From NCBI RefSeq assembly GCF_030814655.1, contig NZ_JAUSVK010000001.1:2561501-2625500 (forward strand): a stretch of DNA of 64,000 bases, read 5' to 3'. The position numbers were made by a program, and so were the translations under genes. Shown one piece after another: positions 38,676-47,927 of the stretch. Numbering within the stretch: the stretch's first letter is position 1; each line of letters opens with the position of its first letter. The notes under the pieces are model-generated. The model searched no databases and was not told the origin of the DNA. It saw only the letters and a program-made list of their open reading frames with translations. The DNA comes from Labrys monachus (GTDB taxonomy: Bacteria > Pseudomonadota > Alphaproteobacteria > Rhizobiales > Labraceae).

Positions 38676-39218
38676 TCAGGCTCGCGCGAGGCGGCGCTCC
38701 TTGTCGCGATCGCGGCGGCGATCCATGATCGGCTGGTAGGCGATCGCAGCGTGATGGCTGCAGTAGGGGCCCTGCACGCCGACGCGGCTGCCGCAGAAGC
38801 GGAAATCCTCGCGGCCCGGATCGCCGAGCGGCCAGCGGCACATATGCTCGCGCAATTCCATGATGGTCACGCGCTCTGACATGGGAACAACGACATCTTC
38901 TACCGGACGCAATTTAGGTTCCGCCTGTTCTTCGACTGCGGCGAGCGGCGTTAGCTGCGGGGCGAGTGCCGTATTGCCGCGTATGACTGGGGTAGGCGCC
39001 TGCGGGCGCAGCGGATGCGAAGGAGTCCTCGTCGGCTTGGCGCGACGCTGCGGCGCCGGCGCCGGAGTCTTGGCGCGGCCCGACAGGCCGAGCCGGTGGA
39101 CCTTGCCGATGACGGCATTGCGCGTGACACCGCCAAGTTCTGTGGCAATGGCGCTAGCAGAAAGACCTTCTGACCACAGTTTCTTCAGAAGTTCTACCCG
39201 CTCGTCTGTCCAGTGCAT
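38676..39218 (-). CDS. gcrA: Cell-cycle regulator GcrA
   Basis: A 180-residue regulator that binds GANTC-methylated promoters with sigma-70 to drive S-phase genes. The N-terminal GcrA helix-turn-helix MHWTDERVELLKKLWSEGLS and GGVTRNAVIGKVHRLGLSGR (residues 1-47) is near-invariant in the family. A Pro/Ala-rich linker follows, then the sigma-interacting C-terminal domain with CRWPLGDPGREDFRFCG and PYCSHHAAIAYQP. Four GANTC sites lie in its upstream region, consistent with CcrM-dependent control. Confidence 0.97.
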   Translation of the reverse strand: MHWTDERVELLKKLWSEGLSASAIATELGGVTRNAVIGKVHRLGLSGRAKTPAPAPQRRAKPTRTPSHPLRPQAPTPVIRGNTALAPQLTPLAAVEEQAEPKLRPVEDVVVPMSERVTIMELREHMCRWPLGDPGREDFRFCGSRVGVQGPYCSHHAAIAYQPIMDRRRDRDKERRLARA

Positions 39219-39265
39219 CAGCCTCTCCTGCGTTCCGCCTTGTTTTCGCCCGAATGCACGTCGCC

Positions 39266-39457
39266 GAATCCCTCTCCATCAGCCGCGACGTCGATTGAAC
39301 ATCGCTGCATCTGCACGCCATGAACTGAGTGGATTTACGAAACGCCGCACGACATATCGCGCTTAACGAAGCCTTAACTACAATAGGCACTGACTCGGGC
39401 GCAAGAGTCCTGCCGGGGTGGCGCGCGTTTTCCCCAGCTTCGGCGGTGTTGTGAGTC
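39266..39457. promoter_or_regulatory. Cluster of four GANTC (CcrM) sites upstream of gcrA
   Basis: GAATC at 39266, GACTC at 39392, GAGTC at 39405 and GAGTC at 39453 lie in the 283-bp region upstream of gcrA. At this base composition fewer than one would be expected. In Caulobacter, GANTC methylation status in the gcrA promoter affects its transcription; the same is inferred here. Confidence 0.6.
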
Positions 39458-39501
39458 ATTTTGGCAACATTTCAGGCGGTAAAAACCACCGTGGCGGCCC
39501 T

Positions 39502-40428
39502 TCACGGGCGCTGGGCGAAGGGATCGACCGGAAACCAGCGGCGTATGAGGTCGGCATAGACGCCTTGTTCCCAGATCTGGAAGAGCGCGAAATCGATGGC
39601 CTGGCGCAGGGCGGTGTCGTCCCGGCGCAGGGCCATGCCGATGCCGTCGCCGAAGAAGTGGCTGTCGAGATAGGGCGAGCCGGCGAAGACGCAGCACCCG
39701 GCCGAGCTCGACCCGTTGAGCCACAGCGACAGGCCGATGCCGTCGCCGAAGGCGAGACCGACGGCGCCTTGCTGCAGCGCCGCCCGCAGCGCTTCCTCCG
39801 ACGCATACGGCACCAGGCTGGCCCGGGCGAAATAGGCCCTGGCATAGGCCTCGTGCGCGGTGCCCGCCACGACGCCGAGGCGGCGTCCCGCCAGGCCTGC
39901 CGCCGTCAGGGTCGGCGAGGCTGCGGCGCCGCGCATGACGAAACGGGCGGGCCTGACATAATAGGGCATGGAGAATTGCAGCCGCGCGCGCGCCTGCGCC
40001 GTCGGGACCAGCGAGGCTGCGATGACGTCGGCCTGGCCGGCTTCCAGGGCGGCGACGATCGTATCCCAGCGCCGGGCCTGGATGGTGCAGGAAACCTGCA
40101 GCTGATGGCATATCGCCCGCGCGATATCGACGTTGAAGCCTTCGAGCGCGCCGCTGGACCCCTGGAAATCGAAGGGCGGAAAATCGTCCTCCGTCAGGAA
40201 GCGGATCTGGCGGATCGTCCTGAGATCCGGCTTTTCCGGTCGCCGGTGCGGATCCCACAACCCGTAGGGGCCGGTGGCCGCGAGGTCGGCGGCAGGGGCG
40301 GGCGGGCCCTGCAGCGCGAGCCAGGCCACGGCGGCCGCGAGCACCGCGAGCCGGCGTCCGGCAGTCCTGCGGGGAGAAGGGCGCCCCGCCCGGCCGCCGG
40401 CGTGCATGGCGCCGCCGAGCCTCCTCAC
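39502..40428 (-). CDS. Periplasmic substrate-binding protein (SBP_bac_3 type)
   Basis: A 308-residue protein with an N-terminal hydrophobic segment ending PPAPAADLAA, likely a signal peptide. The mature part fits family-3 binding proteins: FLTEDDFPPFDFQGSSGALEGFNVDIA, ADVIAASLVPTAQARARLQFSMPYY and GTAHEAYARAYF. These bind amino acids or small polar ligands. No permease or ATPase gene is adjacent, so the ligand and partner are unknown. A second start at 40407 is possible. It follows the SCO gene on the same strand by 31 bp and is probably cotranscribed with it. Confidence 0.82.
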   Translation of the reverse strand: MRRLGGAMHAGGRAGRPSPRRTAGRRLAVLAAAVAWLALQGPPAPAADLAATGPYGLWDPHRRPEKPDLRTIRQIRFLTEDDFPPFDFQGSSGALEGFNVDIARAICHQLQVSCTIQARRWDTIVAALEAGQADVIAASLVPTAQARARLQFSMPYYVRPARFVMRGAAASPTLTAAGLAGRRLGVVAGTAHEAYARAYFARASLVPYASEEALRAALQQGAVGLAFGDGIGLSLWLNGSSSAGCCVFAGSPYLDSHFFGDGIGMALRRDDTALRQAIDFALFQIWEQGVYADLIRRWFPVDPFAQRP

Positions 40429-40459
40429 GGCAGCCGCGACGGGGTTCGGGACGCCATCG

Positions 40460-41053
40460 TCAACGGCGTGACGCCAATACGTCCCGCACCAGGGCCACCG
40501 CGTCGTCGGGCGCTTCGTGCATGTCGAAGCTCGTCGCGAACCGCGCGTTGCGGTCGAGCACGAAGACGGTGCTGGTATGATTCATGTTGTAGTTGTCGCT
40601 GGTCGTCGGCACGACCATGGCGCTCACGCCGTAGACCTCCCAGGCGACGGCGAGATGCGCCCGGTCGCCGGTCAATCCGCGCAGATGCGGGTCGAAGGCG
40701 GCGAGATAGGATTTCATCTGTGCCGGCGTGTCGCGATCGGGGTCGACGGTGATGAACAGGGCATTGATCCGGTCCGCGTCCGGGCCGAGCCGGCTCAGAA
40801 CCTCGGACAGCTGGAACAATGTCGTCGGGCAGATGTCGGGGCAGCGGGTGAAGCCGAAATAGACCAGGCTCGGCTTGCCGAGCAGGTCGCGGAACGTGAA
40901 GGGCAGGCCGTCATCGTCGACCAGTGCGAACGGGCCGCCGACCGGCCCCGCCGGCGCGGCTTCCTGCGGCCAGAAATGCCAGACGCCAGCCATCGCTATG
41001 GCGAGGACGCCCCCGGCGGCCGCGAGCCACTCCCTGCGTGTGAATGAGGGCAC
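40460..41053 (-). CDS. SCO family copper-binding protein
   Basis: A 197-residue thioredoxin-fold protein anchored or exported through an N-terminal segment (FTRREWLAAAGGVLAIAMAG; the RR pair is Tat-like). Copper ligands are CPDICPTT (CxxxC) near residue 70 and His in MNHTSTV near 160. SCO proteins load the CuA site of cytochrome oxidase or act as thiol reductases. No oxidase genes are adjacent, so it may be one of several paralogues. Confidence 0.9.
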   Translation of the reverse strand: MPSFTRREWLAAAGGVLAIAMAGVWHFWPQEAAPAGPVGGPFALVDDDGLPFTFRDLLGKPSLVYFGFTRCPDICPTTLFQLSEVLSRLGPDADRINALFITVDPDRDTPAQMKSYLAAFDPHLRGLTGDRAHLAVAWEVYGVSAMVVPTTSDNYNMNHTSTVFVLDRNARFATSFDMHEAPDDAVALVRDVLASRR

Positions 41054-41159
41054 AAAGATCCGTTGTCAGCGTGTCTGGAGCTGGAAAGGTCCAAATGGCC
41101 TTAGGCGAGAACCGTCGCCCGGTCAATATGACACTCTGTGCCCGGGCCGCCGGGCGCTT

Positions 41160-41612
41160 CTAGCGGGGAAGGGTGTTGGCCAGGCTCTCGTAGCTGCGAC
41201 GCAGCTCCACCAGGGCCTCGTCGATCTCGCGACGCTGGCGCTCCAGATGTTCGATCTGCTCGCGGACCGTGTCCGCGCTGATGTCGAGGCTCGCGGATTT
41301 TCCCTCGCCGTGATGGGCGATCATCTCCCCGATCTCGACCAGGGTGAAGCCGAGCCGCTTGCCTTTCAGGATGAGCTGGAGATGCTCCCGGTCACGGGCG
41401 CTGTACAGTCGCGTCAGATTGTCGCGGGTTGGATTCAAGAGACCTTTGTCTTCATAAAACCGCAGCGTCCGCAAGGTGACACCGAATTCCCGCGCCAGAT
41501 CGCCGATCGTATAGGTCGCGGCATTCACCGCCGCATCGTCCGTATCCGCCATGAATACGGTGACGGCCTCGCCTTTTGCGTCTGATGCCGATGTGGGGTC
41601 CGACTTCGACAT
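41160..41612 (-). CDS. MerR-family transcriptional regulator
   Basis: A 150-residue regulator. After a ~30-residue acidic leader, the MerR HTH reads YTIGDLAREFGVTLRTLRFYEDKGLLNPTRDNLTRLYSARD, followed by a helix-rich dimerisation segment (DTVREQIEHLERQRREID). No metal-binding cysteines are seen, so it is not a classic MerR/CueR sensor; it resembles the LiuR/'MerR family DNA-binding' regulators near lipid or acyl-CoA genes. No obvious target is adjacent. Confidence 0.85.
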   Translation of the reverse strand: MSKSDPTSASDAKGEAVTVFMADTDDAAVNAATYTIGDLAREFGVTLRTLRFYEDKGLLNPTRDNLTRLYSARDREHLQLILKGKRLGFTLVEIGEMIAHHGEGKSASLDISADTVREQIEHLERQRREIDEALVELRRSYESLANTLPR

Positions 41613-42079
41613 GGTCTCTCTCTCGTGCCCGGAAGGGGGCTGGCTGCGCAATTATCCAATTTAGCGGCGGGGGTGGTATCCCAGCTTGGCGCGCGTCCGG
41701 CAAATATAGTACCAAACGTGCGTGTGAATCTCTAGCGCAAAGACGCGGCCTCTGCCACTATCTCGTAAGGCTCCCATGCAAAAATATGTTTTGCCTGACC
41801 GGAAGGAAAAGCCTTTCGGGTGAAGAAGTCGTGTTTCGCTGCCTCAATACGCTACCGCCCAGGCTATTGCAGTTTCCGGTTGACAACCGCAGCGAGTCAT
41901 ACCGTCAAGAGAATCATAAAAAGCGCTTTGGAACGGACTCACAACTCTTCCGGATACAACGGCGCCGGAGCAGGACGGTTAACTCGAAATTTACCCTATC
42001 CGGCGAAAGCTCGCTGTGCGAACGACGGTATTGCGTCGTACCTCGCCGATGCGGCCAAGCGTTGATCACGGGAATTTGA
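41613..42079. other. Intergenic region upstream of the PodJ-like gene
   Basis: 467 bp between divergent merR-like and podJ-like genes. No convincing gene. It is less GC-rich than the flanks and contains three GANTC sites between 41894 and 41940, annotated separately, plus one more at 41726. Confidence 0.5.
41894..41940. promoter_or_regulatory. Three clustered GANTC sites upstream of the podJ-like gene
   Basis: GAGTC at 41894, GAATC at 41911 and GACTC at 41936 lie within 47 bp, about 140-185 bp upstream of the start. In Caulobacter podJ is controlled by GcrA and CcrM methylation, so a similar input is inferred. Confidence 0.55.
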
Positions 42080-44530
42080 ATGAAGCAGAGCGTGCCATGG
42101 AGCGTCAAGGGGGTCGGCCCCGATGCGCGCGAGGCCGCGAAGGAGCTGGCACGCCGGTCCGGCATGACGCTCGGCCAATGGCTGAACGCGATGATCGCTG
42201 GGCAGGACGGCGGCCAGGCCGTCAAGGAAAGGCCGCCGGCTTCCGAATCCCCCCTGGCCGCGATCGCGCGGCGGCTGGAGGCCATGAAGTCCGAGGGCCA
42301 CCACCCCGGCACGCTTCGCAGCGCCATCGCGAGCGGGGTGAGCGAAGCGGTCGTCGCGCAGCATATCCGCGCCAGCGAAGCGCGCACGGCCGATCTCTTC
42401 GACCGGCTGATGCGCCGCCAGGAGGAAAGCGAGGCCCACATCGCCAGCCTCATCGGCGGCATCGTGGACAGGCTCGCCGACCCCGAGGCGATGGAGGCGG
42501 TGCCGGCCGCGGAGACGCGGCAGGAGCACCATGAGTATGGCGATGCCGGGCCTGTCGGCCGGGTGCTCGGCGATCTCGCCGCCCGCCTCAATGCGGGCCG
42601 GGACGAAGACGTCGACATCGTTGCGGCCGACCTCGAACGGCGCCTCGCCGCGATGGGGCGGGATCTCGATGCGGATTCGGCCGCCTCCCATGGCGGGGGG
42701 CCTGCCGGCGTGGCGACGGCGGACCGGAGCGGGGCGCCGGGCGAGACGGGCCTCGCCGCATTGCGGGGCGATATCGCAGACCTCGAGCGCAAGCTCGGCG
42801 AGCGCCTCGCGCAGGCAGGCGCCCCGGGCCCCATCGCCGCGATCGACCGCAAGCTCGACCTGCTCGTCCGCCAGGTGCAGGATCCCACGGTTCTGGCGAC
42901 GATCCAGAGAGACGTCGCCGACATCCGCGAGCGCAGCCGCGGCCCCGACCTTTCCCAGGTGATCGGCCGCCTCGACCACCTCCTCGCCCGTTTCCAGCCG
43001 ATCGAAGCCGCGCTCGAGGATCTGACGGCGCAGGCGCCGCGTGCCCTGGAGAAGATCGGGCGCCGGCTCGAGATCCTGCAATCGACGGTCGAGAGCGGCC
43101 AAGCCGCCGCCAGCGCCTCCCTCGCCGGGCTGATGGCCGAGCTCGACGCCCGGCTCGAGGCCCTGCAGCGCGGCAATGCCGACAGGCAGGGCGGGCGCGG
43201 CGACGATGCCGCCCTCGTGGCCCTGGAACGCCAGGTCCGGCAGATGGCGGAGGAACTCGAGGCGCTGAGGGCGTTTCGTCCCGACGCGAGCGGTCTCGCC
43301 CCGGTGCTGCACGAAGCTCTCGGCGGCATGGCGCTCCAGTCCCTGCCGGAGGAATTGCGCCGGCTCTTCGGCGAGCTGCGCGCCTTCCAGGACAACGAGG
43401 CCCGCGGCACCAGGAGGACGATGGAAGCCCTGCAGCGGACCCTGCGCGAACTGGCCGATCGCCTCGCCGCGGTCGAGGATATGGCGCGCACGCGTGCCGG
43501 TCCGGCCATTCCGGAGCATCTGCCCGACCTCGGCGAGGGGGCGGCGCTGTTCGGCCGCGACCGGCCGGACGACATCGTCTGGTCCGACGAACTTCCCCGC
43601 GCGCTCGCCGGCGATGCCGGCCCGACGGCGCGAAACGGCGAAAAGCCGGCCGAATTGCCGGTCCCCCATGTGCGGGGCCGGCCGAGCCAGGTGTCCGTGC
43701 TCGGCAGCGAGGCCCGCAGTTCCTTCATCGCCGCGGCGCGCCGGGCGGTGCGGGCGGCGGCCGAAGCCGACGGCAGTTTGACGCGGGAGGCAAAAAATAC
43801 TGGAAATTCGGAGGTTGAGCCTTTTTATCAGCGACACAAGCGTTCTATTCTTCTCGGCCTCGCCGCAGTCACCATGATGATGGGTGCGCTGCAGGGCGGG
43901 CGTGTTCATGTCTTGCCGGGAGAAGCACGCAATATGTCCACCGGTCCTTCCGTGGATGCCGAGCGATCGCCTGTTTCGCCTGCCCTGACGGCCGCTAGAA
44001 ACGAAGCGAAATCATTCTACGAGGAGGCCTGCAACCTCGATCAGCCGGATGCGTCCACGCTGGATCTCGTCAGGGCCTGCGGCCTCTACCGCCAGGCCGC
44101 CCTGCGCGGCTATGTGCCGGCCTTCTTCCGTCTCGGCCTTGCCTATGACCGGGGCCGCGGCGTGGGCCATGACGCCGTGCTGGCGGGCGTCTGGTATCAG
44201 CGTGCGGCCGATCACGGCTCGGTCAAGGCGATGCATAATCTCGCCGTGCTCTATGCCACGGGCGCGGTCACCGACGGCCCCGACTACCGGCAGACGGCAC
44301 GCTGGTTCCGCCAGGCGGCCGAGCGGGGGCATGCGCCGAGCCAGTACAATTACGCTCTGCTCGCGGCGCAGGGCCTCGGCACCCCGCGCGACCTCGGCGT
44401 CGCCTATCGCTTTCTCTCGCTCGCCGCCGAGCAGGGCGATGCGGAAGCGGTGGCCAAGCGGAACGAGATCGGCACGCGCCTGACGCCGAGCGAGAAGGCC
44501 GCCATCGACGGGGAAATGACGAGGAGCTGA
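42080..44530 (+). CDS. PodJ-like polar organelle protein with SEL1 repeats
   Basis: An 816-residue protein. The N-terminus KQSVPWSVKGVGPDAREAAKELARRSGM is the conserved start of rhizobial PodJ-like proteins. Residues about 60-520 are long, charged, coiled-coil-prone helices. One membrane helix (about 588-606, SILLGLAAVTMMMGAL) is followed by a periplasmic tail with about four SEL1 repeats (AAxRGYVPAFFRLGLAYDRGRGV and three more, about 675-800). Such proteins organise the growing or new pole in Caulobacter and Agrobacterium. Orientation: cytoplasmic N-terminus, periplasmic C-terminus. GANTC sites lie upstream. Confidence 0.88.
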   Translation: MKQSVPWSVKGVGPDAREAAKELARRSGMTLGQWLNAMIAGQDGGQAVKERPPASESPLAAIARRLEAMKSEGHHPGTLRSAIASGVSEAVVAQHIRASEARTADLFDRLMRRQEESEAHIASLIGGIVDRLADPEAMEAVPAAETRQEHHEYGDAGPVGRVLGDLAARLNAGRDEDVDIVAADLERRLAAMGRDLDADSAASHGGGPAGVATADRSGAPGETGLAALRGDIADLERKLGERLAQAGAPGPIAAIDRKLDLLVRQVQDPTVLATIQRDVADIRERSRGPDLSQVIGRLDHLLARFQPIEAALEDLTAQAPRALEKIGRRLEILQSTVESGQAAASASLAGLMAELDARLEALQRGNADRQGGRGDDAALVALERQVRQMAEELEALRAFRPDASGLAPVLHEALGGMALQSLPEELRRLFGELRAFQDNEARGTRRTMEALQRTLRELADRLAAVEDMARTRAGPAIPEHLPDLGEGAALFGRDRPDDIVWSDELPRALAGDAGPTARNGEKPAELPVPHVRGRPSQVSVLGSEARSSFIAAARRAVRAAAEADGSLTREAKNTGNSEVEPFYQRHKRSILLGLAAVTMMMGALQGGRVHVLPGEARNMSTGPSVDAERSPVSPALTAARNEAKSFYEEACNLDQPDASTLDLVRACGLYRQAALRGYVPAFFRLGLAYDRGRGVGHDAVLAGVWYQRAADHGSVKAMHNLAVLYATGAVTDGPDYRQTARWFRQAAERGHAPSQYNYALLAAQGLGTPRDLGVAYRFLSLAAEQGDAEAVAKRNEIGTRLTPSEKAAIDGEMTRS

Positions 44531-44549
44531 CGCTCCCCGCCGCGGGCCG

Positions 44550-45269
44550 CTATCCGCCCAGGCAGCGGGCGCGCGGGAAGGCGAAGACCCGCCGGTCACC
44601 CATCAGATGGGCCGTGAAGCCGTTGGGGAACAGCGGCGCGAAGGCCTCGTCGCGCACGTTGAGGCCGCCGGCATAGGCGCCGAAGGCGGGCAGGATCGCC
44701 CGAAGCCCGTCGCCGGCAAAGCAGCGCCGCCGCACCGAGCGCCCCCGCGCCGCGACGCGCGCCACCGGGTGGAGGTGCCCCGCGATCTCGCCGGGCTGCG
44801 CATCGGCCGAGGGCTCGTGACGGAACAGGACGGAGCCGATGGCGAGCGTCGCCGTCGCGGTGCCGCCGAAGCCCACGGGCGGATCGGGGTCGTGGTTGCC
44901 GGCGATCCAGAACACGTCGCGGCCGGCGAGGCAGCGGGTCAGCGTCTCCCGGTCGCCCGCAGCGATCCGCCCGCCGGCCCGGCGGTCGTGGAAGGAATCG
45001 CCGAGGAAGACCAGGCGCCTCGGCGCGAAGCGGGCGAGGAAGCGCGCCAGCCGCGCCAAGGTCTCGGCGGTGTCGTAGGGCGGCAGCAGCGTCCGCCGCT
45101 CGGCGAAGGACGAGCCCTTCTCCAGATGCAGGTCCGACACGACGGCCAGGCTCTCCTCCGGCCAGAACAGGGCCCCGTCGGTGGTGGCCAGGAAGTCGGT
45201 GCCGGCCACGCGAAGCACGGCTTCGTCGCGCCGGATCATCTCAGCCTGCTCCTCCGCCGTCCGCTCCAT
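44550..45269 (-). CDS. pdeM: Ligase-associated DNA damage response phosphoesterase PdeM
   Basis: A 239-residue calcineurin-like metallophosphoesterase. Metal motifs: VVSDLHLEKGS (DxH), FLGDSFHDRRA (GDxxHD), WIAGNHDPDPP (GNHD), FRHEP and GHLHPVARV. It is a predicted nuclease/phosphatase of the bacterial Lhr-ligase-MBL-phosphoesterase repair cluster, all other members of which are adjacent here. Its start overlaps the end of the helicase gene by 29 bp, indicating one operon. Confidence 0.9.
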   Translation of the reverse strand: MERTAEEQAEMIRRDEAVLRVAGTDFLATTDGALFWPEESLAVVSDLHLEKGSSFAERRTLLPPYDTAETLARLARFLARFAPRRLVFLGDSFHDRRAGGRIAAGDRETLTRCLAGRDVFWIAGNHDPDPPVGFGGTATATLAIGSVLFRHEPSADAQPGEIAGHLHPVARVAARGRSVRRRCFAGDGLRAILPAFGAYAGGLNVRDEAFAPLFPNGFTAHLMGDRRVFAFPRARCLGG

Positions 45270-47865
45270 GCATCGCCTCTGCCATCAGGTCGTCCGCCGC
45301 CTCGGCGAGGACGATGTCGGTCGCCTCGCCATAGACCGCTTCGCGGCCGATCTCCAGCATGATCGGCACCGCCAGCGGCGAGACGCGGTCGAGATCCTTA
45401 TGGATGATTCGGCCCCTGATGCGCGAGAGCATGTTGGAAAGGCGGGCGATGTCGAGCAAGCCGGTGGCCGCGTCGTTCTGCGCCGCACGCAGCAGGATGT
45501 GGTGCGGCTCGTGCCGGCGCAGCACGTCATAGACGAGATCGGTCGACATCGTGACCTGCCGCCCGGTCTTCTCCTTGCCCGGCGCGCGGCGCTCGATCAG
45601 CCCGGAGATGATGGCGCAGGTGCGGAAGGTGCGCTTCATCAGGGCGGATTCGGCGAGCCATTCCTCCAGATCGTCGCCGAGCATGTCCTGCGCGAAGAGC
45701 TGGTCCATCGCCGCGCGGCTCATGTCCGACAGGCCCCAGACGGCGAGGGCGTAGTCGTTGGCGACGAAGCCGAGCGGCTTCAGCTTCGCCCGTTCCAGGC
45801 GGCGCGTCAGCAGCATGCCGAGGGTCTGGTGGGCGAGGCGCCCCTCGAAGGGATAGCAGACGAGATAGGAGCGCGAACCGCGCGGAAAGGTCTCGATCAG
45901 CAGGTCGCCGGCCGGCGGCAGCTCGGAATTGTCGCGCTGCAGCCGGAGCCAGTCGCCGACCTGCTCGGGCAGGCTGTTCCAGTGCCGCGGATCGGCCAGG
46001 ATGGCGCGCACGCGGGCCGCCAGATGGGTCGAGAGCGGGAATTTGCCGCCGGCATAGGACGGAATCTTCGGATCCAGTCCCGGGCCGGCGCGCGTGACCA
46101 GCACATTCTCCTCGGCGATGCCCTCGAAGCGCAGGATCTCGCCCGCGAACAGGAAGGTGTCGCCGAGGGTCAGCGTCTCCGCGAAATATTCCTCGACCTC
46201 GCCGAGCACCCTGCCGCCGAAGCTGCGCCGCAGGGGAGCCTCGCCCTGCGCACGCTTCGGCGGGCCGCTCGCCTTCGGATCCATGAACCAGGGCAGATAG
46301 GGCGTCGGCACCGAGGCGGCCATGCGCTGGGGCTCGCGCGCGCCGCGATGGCTGAGCCGCACCTTCAGCATGGCGGCCTCGACGATGGTGCCGACATTGA
46401 GCCGGTAGGCCTGGGCGATCGCGGGGTTGGAGACGCGCCACAGCCCGTCCTTGCCCTGGCGGATCTTGGCGAAGCGGTCATAGCTGCGCAGCGCATAGCC
46501 GCCGGTGGCGACGAAGGCGACGACGTCGTCGAAGGTCTTGCGGTCGAGCCCGGCATAGGGCTCGGCCGAAACCACCTCGGCATGGAGGTCCTCGCTGCGG
46601 AAGGGCATGCCGCAGGCGGCGCCGAGCACATGCTGGGCCAGCACGTCGAGGGCGCCGGTACGGGCGACCGGCGTGTCCTGCTCGCCGGCATGGGCCGCGT
46701 CGACGGCCGCCAGGCATTCCAGCACCTCGAAGCGGTTGGTCGGCACCAGCACCGCCTGGGAGGCCTCGTCCAGCCGGTGGTTGGCGCGCCCGATGCGCTG
46801 CATCAGGCGCGAGGCGCCCTTGGGCGCGCCGACATTGATGACGAGGTCGACGTCGCCCCAGTCGATGCCGAGATCGAGGGTCGAGGTGCAGACCACCGCC
46901 CTCAGCCGGCTCGCCGCCATCGCCTCCTCGACCTTGCGGCGCTGGGCGACGTCGAGCGAGCCGTGGTGCAGGGCGATGGCGAGGTTCTCCTCATTGTGGC
47001 GCCAGAGTTCCTGGAACACGAACTCGGCCTGCATCCTCGTGTTCACGAACACCAGCGTCGTCCTGTGCGCGAGGATGAGGCCGTAGATCTCGGGCATGGC
47101 GTGGCGCGCCGTGTGCCCGGCCCAGGGCAGGCGCTCGGCCGATTCCAGGATGTCGAGCTGCGGCGCGGCACCGCCCTCGGCCACCACCAGGTCGGCCATG
47201 GCCGACATGCCGGCGGCCTGCGGCACGATCCAGCGCCGCAATTCGTCGGGGTCGCGGACCGTGGCCGAAAGCCCGACGACCTGCAGGTCCGGCGCGAAGC
47301 GGCGCAGCCGCGCCAGGCCGAGCGCGAGGAGATCGCCGCGCTTGGAGGTGACGATCGAATGGAGTTCGTCGAGCACCACGCGCTTCAGGCCGCCGAAGAG
47401 TTCTGCGGCCTCGCGGCTGGCAAGCAGCAGGGCGAGCTGTTCGGGTGTGGTGAGCAGGATGTCGGGCGGATCGCGCTTCTGGCGCTGGCGCTTGGCCTGC
47501 GGCGTGTCGCCGGTGCGGGTTTCGATACGCACCGGCAGACCCATGTCGGCGGCCGGCCGCTCGAGATTGCGCGCGACGTCGACGGCGAGCGCCTTCAGCG
47601 GCGAGATATAGAGCGTGTGGAGGCCCGCCGGCGCACCGGGCGGCCGGGCGGCGAGGTCGACGAGGCTCGGGAGGAAGCCGGCCAGCGTCTTGCCGGCGCC
47701 GGTCGGCGCGATCAGCAGGGCGGACCGGCCGCTCCGCGCCTTCTCGACCAGCTGGAGCTGGTGGGGACGCGGCGTCCAGCCGCGTGCGGCGAACCAGTCC
47801 GCGAAGACAGGGGGGAGGGTGGGGGGATGCCTGGCCGGAAAGACCTCGCCCGCTGGGTGCTTCAT
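45241..47865 (-). CDS. Ligase-associated DNA damage response DEXH-box helicase (Lhr-like)
   Basis: An 874-residue superfamily 2 helicase. LLIAPTGAGKTLAGFLPSL is Walker A (about residue 45), RVVLDELHS is the DEXH box, TTLVFVNTRMQAEFVF and QRIGRANHRLDE are motifs IV-VI; the C-terminal ~450 residues form the Lhr-core extension (winged helix and beta-barrel). It is expected to unwind damaged DNA or RNA-DNA hybrids for the associated ligase. The ATG at 47865 is chosen over an upstream frame that would overlap the methyltransferase gene. Confidence 0.93.
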   Translation of the reverse strand: MKHPAGEVFPARHPPTLPPVFADWFAARGWTPRPHQLQLVEKARSGRSALLIAPTGAGKTLAGFLPSLVDLAARPPGAPAGLHTLYISPLKALAVDVARNLERPAADMGLPVRIETRTGDTPQAKRQRQKRDPPDILLTTPEQLALLLASREAAELFGGLKRVVLDELHSIVTSKRGDLLALGLARLRRFAPDLQVVGLSATVRDPDELRRWIVPQAAGMSAMADLVVAEGGAAPQLDILESAERLPWAGHTARHAMPEIYGLILAHRTTLVFVNTRMQAEFVFQELWRHNEENLAIALHHGSLDVAQRRKVEEAMAASRLRAVVCTSTLDLGIDWGDVDLVINVGAPKGASRLMQRIGRANHRLDEASQAVLVPTNRFEVLECLAAVDAAHAGEQDTPVARTGALDVLAQHVLGAACGMPFRSEDLHAEVVSAEPYAGLDRKTFDDVVAFVATGGYALRSYDRFAKIRQGKDGLWRVSNPAIAQAYRLNVGTIVEAAMLKVRLSHRGAREPQRMAASVPTPYLPWFMDPKASGPPKRAQGEAPLRRSFGGRVLGEVEEYFAETLTLGDTFLFAGEILRFEGIAEENVLVTRAGPGLDPKIPSYAGGKFPLSTHLAARVRAILADPRHWNSLPEQVGDWLRLQRDNSELPPAGDLLIETFPRGSRSYLVCYPFEGRLAHQTLGMLLTRRLERAKLKPLGFVANDYALAVWGLSDMSRAAMDQLFAQDMLGDDLEEWLAESALMKRTFRTCAIISGLIERRAPGKEKTGRQVTMSTDLVYDVLRRHEPHHILLRAAQNDAATGLLDIARLSNMLSRIRGRIIHKDLDRVSPLAVPIMLEIGREAVYGEATDIVLAEAADDLMAEAMHGADGGGAG

Positions 47866-47927
47866 GCCGCTTTCGCCGGTTGAGCCAGCGATATCGGCAT
47901 CGGCAGGCCAAAAGTCCAGTCCGTGCG

